The notes beneath the pieces are model-generated. The model was not told the DNA's origin, searched no databases, and saw only the letters and a program-made list of their open reading frames with translations. Positions 46,656-53,546 of a stretch of 64,000 nt of DNA are shown piece after piece (the stretch's first letter is position 1; every line of letters begins with the position of its first letter). The position numbers and the translations under genes are program-made. The DNA is from Streptomyces sp. Q6 (lineage in GTDB: Bacteria; Actinomycetota; Actinomycetes; Streptomycetales; Streptomycetaceae), in the NCBI RefSeq assembly GCF_036967205.1, contig NZ_CP146022.1, forward strand, positions 7,626,001 to 7,690,000. The letters run 5' to 3'.

Positions 46656-47447
46656 ATGGCACTTTTAGCCTTGCGGTCTCCCGTTTTCAGCAGAAAGTGG
46701 GACCTTGTGATCAAGGAGAACTCCGCAGAGCGGGACAAGGCCCGGAGCGACGCCGTCGACGGCGTGCTCGGCCGGCTGGCCGACGGATACTTCCGCGTCG
46801 AGGTCTCCGGGACCGAGCACATCCCCGCGACAGGCCCGGCGCTGCTCGTGTCCAACCATTCGGGGGCGTGGGGGCTCGACGGCCTCGTCCTCCACAAACT
46901 CCTGCGGGAGCGCACGGCACGCTCGGTCCACTTCTACGTGTCGCCGCTCCTGTACCGGGTCCCGGCGCTCGCGGCGTACGTCAGCCGCCACGGCGCCTTC
47001 ACCGACGACCCCACGCTGGGCCACGACCTCCTCGCGCGGGGCGAACTCGTCGGTGTCTTCCCGGAAGGCACCGACGGCGTCGGCAAGGACTTCTCGCGGC
47101 GCTACCGGCTGCGGCCCTTCAGCCCCGGCTTCGCCGCCACCGCGGTGCTGACCGGCGCGCCGATCGTCCCGGTGTCCGTGGTGGGCGCCGAGGAGACGTA
47201 CCCGAAGCTCGGCGAGATCAGGGCGCTGGCCCGCCGTTTCGACCTGCCGTACTTCCCCGTCACGACGCTGCTGCCGCTGCCGGCGAAATGGCTCGTCACG
47301 GTCGGCGAGCCGATTCCCGCGCCGCCCGCACCGGCGTCCTTCGCGCGCCGCGCCGCGGTGACGCGACGGCTGTGCGACGAGGCGTGGTTCACCGTGCAGG
47401 GCATGATCGACCGCGATCTGCGGCGCCGCACGACCCCGTTCTGGTAG
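46656..47447 (+). CDS. 1-acylglycerol-3-phosphate acyltransferase-like protein (PlsC family)
   Basis: Up to 263 aa. The acyltransferase motifs are present: SNHSGAWGLDG (His-X4-Asp-like), LVGVFPEGTDGVGKDF and the hydrophobic APIVPVSVVGAEETY. It esterifies a fatty acyl group, perhaps from the divergent ACP. Start is uncertain: ATG at 46656 has no clear ribosome site and puts a TTA at codon 4, while GTG at 46707 (VIKENSAERD) has GTGGG upstream and excludes it. A strong terminator follows the stop. Confidence 0.82.
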   Translation: MALLALRSPVFSRKWDLVIKENSAERDKARSDAVDGVLGRLADGYFRVEVSGTEHIPATGPALLVSNHSGAWGLDGLVLHKLLRERTARSVHFYVSPLLYRVPALAAYVSRHGAFTDDPTLGHDLLARGELVGVFPEGTDGVGKDFSRRYRLRPFSPGFAATAVLTGAPIVPVSVVGAEETYPKLGEIRALARRFDLPYFPVTTLLPLPAKWLVTVGEPIPAPPAPASFARRAAVTRRLCDEAWFTVQGMIDRDLRRRTTPFW

Positions 47448-47451
47448 GACC

Positions 47452-47486
47452 CCTGGCCCCCGTCCGCCGGACGGACGGGGGCCAGG
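47452..47486. terminator. Terminator, 15-bp perfect stem
   Basis: 47452-47466 is the reverse complement of 47472-47486 with a 5-base loop (CCGGA), four bases after the acyltransferase stop. Confidence 0.85.
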
Positions 47487-47538
47487 GGCCTTCGGGGCCT
47501 TCGGGGCCTTCGGGGCCTTCAGGGCCTTCAGGGCCGGA
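47485..47538. repeat. 9-bp tandem repeat between convergent genes
   Basis: Four perfect copies of GGGGCCTTC, one AGGGCCTTC and a partial sixth unit, directly after the acyltransferase terminator and ending just before the stop of the P450-like gene. Non-coding by position. Confidence 0.85.
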
Positions 47539-47541
47539 CTC

Positions 47542-48977
47542 TCAATGCGCCAGCCACTCGGCGGCCTTGCGGGCGTCGGCGGCAGCGCGCGTGCAGCGTT
47601 CGGCGTGGGCGAGCAGCGTCATACGGCACTGCTCGCCGAAGGCGTCGTGGTCCCAGCCCGGCTGCCGCGCGCACTGCGCGAGGCGGCGCGCGTGCTCCTG
47701 GAGGCTCCGGGCGCTCGCCGACACGAGCGCCGCGTAGTGCGGGGCACCCCGCCCGGCGGCAGGCCCGGCCGTCGCGCCCGGCAGACCGGGCCCGGAACCT
47801 TCGCCGGGGACGCCGCGCCGGTCTCGGCCAGGGCGATGGTGAGCGACGCCGCGGGCAGCGTGCCCGGCAGCGCCTCGGGGTCCAGGCGCGAGCCGCAAAG
47901 GACCGGCTCGGCGCGCCGCGTCAGGGCCCGCAGGAGTTCGACGGCGGCGGACACGGCGAGCTCGGCGGCGGCGCACGGTGCGGGCGCCGCGCACAGCGCT
48001 GTCGACGGGTCCTCCGATGCCGGGACGAGCCCCTCGTCCTCGTCCAGGTCGCGGAGCCAGGCGGTCGCGCACAGGATCTCCGTGCCCGTCTCGACGGTCA
48101 TGTCCCGCCACGCGAACGGCGCCGTCACCTCGTGCACCGTGGCGGCCAGGGGCGGATAGCGGCGCAGCGCCTCGGTGACCGTCAGCTCGATGTGGTCCGC
48201 TCCGGGCAGCGGCGGCCTGACCGTCAGGAGCGCCAGGGCCTGCGGCGCCGTCTCCGTGAGCGCGCGCGTGACGATCTCCAGGGCGTGCTCGACGACGGCG
48301 TCGTCCCCGATGGCCGGGGGAGTGGCGTGCGTGTCGTGGACGTACGGCTCGACGCGGCGGCGCAACGCCGCAGCGCGGTCGGCGTGTTCGTCCGGCTCGG
48401 TCGACCGGAGCGTGGCCTCCAGGATGTCGCCGATGAGCGGGTCGTCGGCGGCGGCGTCGCCGAGGACGAGGCGCCGGGCGAGCCGCCGGGTGACGGCGCA
48501 CCAGTCGTCGCGGGACACGCTCCCGTCGGCCTGCCGCGCGGCGAGCAGCTCACGGGCCTCTTCGACGGCGAGGGAGCGCACGCGCGGCAGCAGGGCGCGC
48601 AACGGCAGCTCGGGCGCGGCATGCGGGCTCAGCGTCGAGCGGCGCCCCTCGTCGCTGAGGGCGGTGACCCGGCCCCGCGCCCCCGCCTCCTCGGCCCGCC
48701 CGACGAGCGTGAACGCGTCGTCCACGCTGAACGGCATCAGGAACGTCCCGAACGCCGTGCGCAGCCGCGTCGGCCGCCCGTCCGCCGCGCGCCGGATCTG
48801 CGCCAGCCCCTGCCGCGTCAGCTGCCGCCGCGTGAAGGACGTCAGCCCGAGGGCGCGGGCCGGGGCGTCGATCCAGGACCACCGCTGGGCCGCGAAGGCC
48901 GCGCTGACCAGCGCGTTCTCCAGAGGCCACGCCGTGGCGGGACGGCGGGGGGCGGTGGTGGTGTCACCGGCGTTCAT
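47542..48977 (-). pseudogene. Cytochrome P450-like protein with degenerate heme loop, frame broken once
   Basis: From ATG 48977 the frame is open to about 47807, then shifts by -1; adding one C there (SPGEGSGPGLPG) gives about 478 aa. The K-helix ExxR is present as TEALRRYPPLAATVHEV, and the segment MTVETGTEILCATAWL fits a P450 beta-strand/meander region. The heme loop reads ALCAAPAPCAAAELAVSA: the Cys and trailing LA are kept, but the glycines and Phe of FxxGxxxCxG are lost, and the I-helix Ala-Gly-x-x-Thr is not seen. A C-terminal ~80-residue helical extension follows. It may not be an active monooxygenase. Confidence 0.65.
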
Positions 48978-48994
48978 CGATGGTCTCCGTCCGG

Positions 48995-50409
48995 TCATTT
49001 GTCGAGCAGTTGGTAGGGCTGGTTGGAGACGATCTCGCCCTCGTAGGCGGCGAGCAGGTCGTTGACCCGGCCGCGGTGGGGCAGCGTGTCGCCGCTCAGG
49101 GTGCCCGCGTACGCCTGCGGGGCGTGCGACAGCGGGTAGTCGTACCGCTCGTCCAGCCAGGTCAGTTCGAGCCAGCCGTCGGGGACGTCGCGTGCGGCGG
49201 CGGGGCCCCGCCCGTCGAGTCCGGGGATCACGTCGTGCTTGTTGACGAGGCTCACGATCTGCACCGACGGGTCCACGGGCCGCTTGTTGTCGATCGGCGA
49301 ACCGACGGTGACCACGTGCGTCAGCCGGTACGTCGTCACGACGTCCAGGTCGCACGCGAGGTTCATGGCGGTGATCCCGCCGAGGCTGTGTCCCACGACC
49401 AGCAGCTCTGAGCCGGCCGGGACCCCGGCCCGCGTCAGCAGGTTCTTGACCGCCCGCGTGTACGTCGTGTCGGTGCGCAGTACGCCGTCGAACGCGCCGA
49501 CGAGGTCCTGCGGGGTGCTGTTGCTCACCCGGCCGAAACTCGTGCCCGGCAGTAGCAGCACGTGCCGTGTGGCGCCGTCCGCGCACGCGACCCTGCGCAA
49601 CAGGGCGAGACCGTGGTTGCCGAGCGCGGAGATGTCGTCGAGGTAGCTGACGATGTCGTTGGCCGAGCGGGTCAGGACCTGGGCGAGCATCGCGTCGGGC
49701 GCGACCCGCTCGGCCCGTCCGGGACCCGGGTTGAAGTGCCGGATGAGCCCGGCGGGCAGACCGAAGAACGGCTCCGTGGTGGGAACTCCGCCGCCCAGCG
49801 TCACCCACGCGAAGCTGTCGTTGGTCGGGTTCTCGTCGAGGAGCCCGTTCAGCGCGAGCAGCTCCATGATCACCGGGCTGACGGTGGTCAGGGTGCGGGT
49901 GACTCCCATCAGGTCGACCAGCTTGCGGGCGGTGCGCAGCGCCTCGACGCGGCGGCCGCCGATCACAGCCGCCGTGAGCCGGCGGGCCAGCGGATCCGCC
50001 AGGTTCGGGTGCTCGCGGGCCGCGGCCTCGATGCGCAGCGCGAACGCGTCGACCGCCATCGCCACGCAGGCGGGCCGCCGGCGGGCCATCGCGCCCAGCG
50101 ACCGGAACGTCTCGCCGACGAGCCCGCCGTTCGCGGCGAGGCCGAGACCGGCGGGGTTCGTCAGCGCGCGGGCGGCGGCGACCGCGGCGCCGAACCCCAC
50201 CCCGGGCGTCGCACCGCTTCGAGCCCCACCCGCCAGCTGGAGGCGGCCGCCGTGAGTTCGGCGCCGGTCTGCCGGGCGGCGAGCGCGGCGTCGGCGAGCA
50301 GCACCGACGCCGCGATCATCAACTCCGTCTCGGTCCCGGCTTCGACCCCGGCCCCGGTCCCGTGCCTGGTCCCGGTCTCGGGTTCCGCCTCGACTGTCTG
50401 GGCTGCCAT
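48995..50409 (-). pseudogene. Lipase-like alpha/beta hydrolase, frame broken once
   Basis: ATG 50409 has GAGGTGG upstream. The first ~70 residues (MAAQTVEAEPETG, LADAALAARQTGAELTAAAS) are in one frame. After about 50200 the frame shifts; adding one G (PGVGFGAAVAAA) joins them to give about 471 aa. The C-terminal half is an alpha/beta hydrolase: oxyanion strand HVLLLPGTSFGR, nucleophile elbow VVGHSLGGITAMNLA, candidate Asp in NKHDVIPG and His in LSHAPQAY. The N-terminal ~200 residues are helical and unassigned. It lies 17 bp upstream of the P450-like gene, likely one unit. Confidence 0.75.
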
Positions 50410-50859
50410 CCGGCCACCTCGTCCCGTACGTGCTCACGTGTTCGGTCTTGGCCCGCCCCAGAGCAGTAGACCGTGGGCACCGTGACGCGGCAGGGCTGTG
50501 CGGGCCACTCGGGTGACTCACGGACAGTGAGCGCCGGCCCGGCGCACGCCCTCCCGAAGGGCGCCGGCCGCGGGGGCGCCGTCCACGCCTCCGCCGCGAG
50601 CGAGGGAACTGTGGCGAACCGCTTCCGAACCCCGATGACCGGTACCAGGAGGGAAGGGCGCACAGACCGCCCGCGCATGCCGCAGGCGCGTCAGCGGGCA
50701 CGGCCCCGACGCGCTCCCCGGCGGCGACAACAGCGAACGCGCCCTGCTCACCCTGCGCGCCTTCGACGCCATGCTGCGCGGCGAGGACGCCGACCACGTC
50801 GCGGCCCTGTGGGCACCAACGAACTCGGCGGCCTCTCCCGTCCCCCCGGCGGGCAGTCC
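50410..50859. other. Intergenic region between the lipase-like and MerR genes
   Basis: 450 bp with no gene I can support. Short frames on both strands are Arg/Pro/Gly-rich, lack ribosome sites and match no family. A leftward promoter for the lipase-like/P450-like pair is expected near 50420-50480. The segment 50700-50860 could be a decayed remnant of another gene (it contains a DNSERALLTLRAFDAMLRGEDADHV-like fragment split here into DNSERALLT and LRAFDAMLRG on the + strand), but this is weak. Confidence 0.35.
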
Positions 50860-51807
50860 CTAGGCCGCCGCCTGTCCGACCTGCGCGTCGAGCGCCGCCA
50901 GCAGCCAGTCGTGCGCGGACCCGGGCGTCGGCTCCGGCGGCGCGCCCGCGGGCGTCGTCAGCTCGGCGACCAGTTCCCAGTAGCCGTCGAGCCGCGGGTC
51001 GACCGCGAGCTGCCCCGCGAGCCCGCGACGGAAGTCCGGGGTGTCGCGCAGCCCGTGCACCCGCGCGTACGTCTCCACGAAGCAGTCAAGTGCCTCGCCC
51101 GCGTACGGAGTTCGCCCCGCGCGCAGATCCCCGTACGCCAGCTCGTACGCCTCGGCGAGTCCGGCGTAGAGCAGCGCGGACTCGCGGGCCCCGGCCTTCT
51201 CGTGCGCGGCGGGCTGGCTCGGCTCCGCGTCCGAGCACGGGCGCGTGACCAGCGCGTACAGCCGCGCGAAGGCGAGGACCTGGGCGGGCGTCGGGTCGTC
51301 GGGCGGTTGCGGGACCGCGACCTCCAGGAACGCCGCTCGCGCCGCCGCCGACATCCGCGGCGGCAGCCAGCCGCGCCAGAACCCGGCCACGGGTGCCGTG
51401 CTCGGCGGCGCCCCCACCGACCCGACGAGCCGCAACCGGTCGGCGCGCTCCTCGGGCGGACACTCGTGTACGAGGTGCAGCGCGGCCTCCTGCCAGCGCA
51501 GCGCGCGGAGCCGGGAACCGAGCGTGCGCAACTGCCCGGCGACGGCGTCCTCCAGGACGGCCTGCGCCCCGGCCCGCTCCTCGACGACCCTTCCGATCTC
51601 GGACACCGGCAGGCCCAGTTCGCGCAACGACCGGATCAGGCGCAGCCGTTCGAGCGCGGCGGGCGCGTAGCGGCGATGACCGCCGCTGCTGCGCGCGTGC
51701 TCGGGCAGCAGCCCTTGTTCCGAGTAGAAACGCACGGTCTTGACGGTCGTCCCCGCGTGCTCGGCGAGTTCGCCGATGCTCCACAGGCCCTCCGGCGGCA
51801 ACGTCAC
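50860..51807 (-). CDS. MerR-family transcriptional regulator
   Basis: A 315-aa regulator. The MerR HTH and wing are at about 8-75 (WSIGELAEHAGTTVKTVRFYSEQGLLP, SSGGHRRYAPAALERLRLI), followed by a coiled dimerisation helix and a ~190-residue helical effector domain. It starts at GTG 51807. The intergenic region to the divergent hydrolase holds a partly symmetric GAACCTCCCTC/AGGGGGAGTTC element at 51810-51831, a plausible MerR-type site. It probably controls the hydrolase and itself. Confidence 0.9.
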   Translation of the reverse strand: MTLPPEGLWSIGELAEHAGTTVKTVRFYSEQGLLPEHARSSGGHRRYAPAALERLRLIRSLRELGLPVSEIGRVVEERAGAQAVLEDAVAGQLRTLGSRLRALRWQEAALHLVHECPPEERADRLRLVGSVGAPPSTAPVAGFWRGWLPPRMSAAARAAFLEVAVPQPPDDPTPAQVLAFARLYALVTRPCSDAEPSQPAAHEKAGARESALLYAGLAEAYELAYGDLRAGRTPYAGEALDCFVETYARVHGLRDTPDFRRGLAGQLAVDPRLDGYWELVAELTTPAGAPPEPTPGSAHDWLLAALDAQVGQAAA

Positions 51808-51809
51808 TT

Positions 51810-51831
51810 GAACCTCCCTCAGGGGGAGTTC
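51810..51831. promoter_or_regulatory. Partly symmetric element, candidate MerR operator
   Basis: Left arm GAACCTCCCTC and right arm AGGGGGAGTTC pair imperfectly (7 of 11). It lies between the divergent MerR and hydrolase genes, immediately upstream of the MerR start, so it also includes that gene's GGAGG ribosome site; the symmetry may be partly due to that. Confidence 0.35.
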
Positions 51832-51916
51832 CTAACCTACCGGCGACTCGAACGCGGCCGGTACGAGGGACGCCGCCGCGCGAGAAGACGTACACCCGTA
51901 CTGCTGAGGAGCGGAC

Positions 51917-53461
51917 ATGACCGTGTTCATTCTGGTGCCGAGTGTCTTCACCGGGGGAGCCGTGTGGGACGAGACGGCGGGGCGGCTGGCGGCCGCGGGC
52001 GCGAAGGTCCATGTCGTGGACCCGCTGAGCGGGGACCGGGCGGACCTGGAGACGCACATTGGCCAGGTCGTCGGCGAGATCGACGCCGCCGGGTCCGCGG
52101 CCGACCGGGACGTCGTGCTGGTCGGACACGGCTACGGGGCGTATCCGGTGCTCGGCGCGGCGGACCGCAGGGCGGAGCGCGTCGCCCGGATCGTCTACGT
52201 GGACTCCGCCCTGCCGAACGACGGCGCACCCGCCCTCGCCGTCGTCCCCGACCAGGAGTTGCGCGCACGGCTGGGCGCGCAGGGGCCGGACGGCGGGGAA
52301 CTGCCGGTTCCCGCGTCGCCGCAGGAGTGGCAGCGGTGGGGCAGCACCGCCGGTGTTCCCGACAGCACGTGGGAGAAGCTCACCGCGCTCGGCTCCCCGC
52401 AACCGCTCGGCACCCTGGTGGAGCCGCTGCGTCTGACCGGTGCGGCGGCGGAGATCCCGACCAGCGGCGTGCTCTGCGCGGAGAACGGCAGCACCCTCGC
52501 CATGGTCCGCCTCGTCGTGGGTCTCGGCGATCCCGCCCTCCAGGTGCTGACACGCCCCGGCGTGACCTTCTTCGAACTGCCCACCGGCCACTGGCCGATG
52601 CTGTCCTGTCCGGCGGAACTCGCCGACATCCTGCTGCGGGCGGCGGCCGGGGAGGGGGAGCGACTGGCCGTGCCGCAGACCGACGCTCCGGCCGAACTGC
52701 CGGGCTACCAGCGGCCGTTCCTGCTGGACCTCCCCGACATCCCGCGCGAGCGCCACGGGAACATCGACCTCTATCTGCCCCGGGCCACCGAGACCGCCGA
52801 GACCTCCGGCGCCCCCGACGGCCCGCTGCCCGCGATCGTCTTCGTGCACGGCGGCCCCGTTCCCGAAGGGCTCATCCCCACCCCGCGTGACTGGGAGACC
52901 CTCAAGGGATACGGGCGTTACGCGGCGAGCCGCGGCGTGATCGGCGTGACCGTCGACCACCGGCTGTACGGCCTGACCGACTATCCGAGGGCCGCCGCGG
53001 ACGTGGCCGAGGCCGTGGAGCGGGTCCGCGAGGACCCCCGGGTCGACGCGGACCGGATCGCCCTGTGGTTCCTCTCCGGCGGCGGACTGCTGACCGCGGA
53101 GTGGATCGGCGCGCGGCCCCCGTGGCTGCGCTGCCTGGCGGCCGGCTATCCGATCATGGCGCCGATGCCCAACTGGGGTCTGCCGTCCGGCCGGTTCCGC
53201 CCGGTGGAGGCGGTGGCACGGGCGGGCGCGGACGCCCCGCCCTTCGTCCTGCTGCGCGCCGGCCTCGAAGCGCCCGCGATCGCGGCGACGGTCGCGGACT
53301 TCGTGACGGCGGCCGAGTCCGCGGGCGCCCCGGTCGAGATCATCGACGTACCGCATGCGCGGCACGCCTTCGAGGGCCTCGACCACATCGACGAGACCCG
53401 GGACGCCGTGCGGTCGGCGATGGCGCGGGTCATCGGCCGGCTGGGGACACCGTCCCACTGA
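51917..53461 (+). CDS. Fused double alpha/beta-hydrolase; first domain lacks its nucleophile
   Basis: A 514-aa protein with two hydrolase folds. Domain 1 (about 1-255) starts TVFILVPSVFTGGAVWDETA and has a nucleophile elbow VVLVGHGYGAYPVL, where the expected Ser is Gly, although the terminal TGHWPMLSCP keeps the His. Domain 2 (about 270-514) has the oxyanion HGGPVPEG, an elbow WFLSGGGLLTAEW with Ser, and HARHAFEG with His. Only the second domain therefore looks catalytic. GAGGAGCGG precedes the ATG. It is divergent from the MerR gene. Confidence 0.85.
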   Translation: MTVFILVPSVFTGGAVWDETAGRLAAAGAKVHVVDPLSGDRADLETHIGQVVGEIDAAGSAADRDVVLVGHGYGAYPVLGAADRRAERVARIVYVDSALPNDGAPALAVVPDQELRARLGAQGPDGGELPVPASPQEWQRWGSTAGVPDSTWEKLTALGSPQPLGTLVEPLRLTGAAAEIPTSGVLCAENGSTLAMVRLVVGLGDPALQVLTRPGVTFFELPTGHWPMLSCPAELADILLRAAAGEGERLAVPQTDAPAELPGYQRPFLLDLPDIPRERHGNIDLYLPRATETAETSGAPDGPLPAIVFVHGGPVPEGLIPTPRDWETLKGYGRYAASRGVIGVTVDHRLYGLTDYPRAAADVAEAVERVREDPRVDADRIALWFLSGGGLLTAEWIGARPPWLRCLAAGYPIMAPMPNWGLPSGRFRPVEAVARAGADAPPFVLLRAGLEAPAIAATVADFVTAAESAGAPVEIIDVPHARHAFEGLDHIDETRDAVRSAMARVIGRLGTPSH

Positions 53462-53546
53462 CCCGGACACCGGGATCCGCAGAACCGCCCCACGGCCGAC
53501 GGTCGTCCGTTCCAATGGAGGTCTGGTCCTGGCGGGAAGGAACGGC

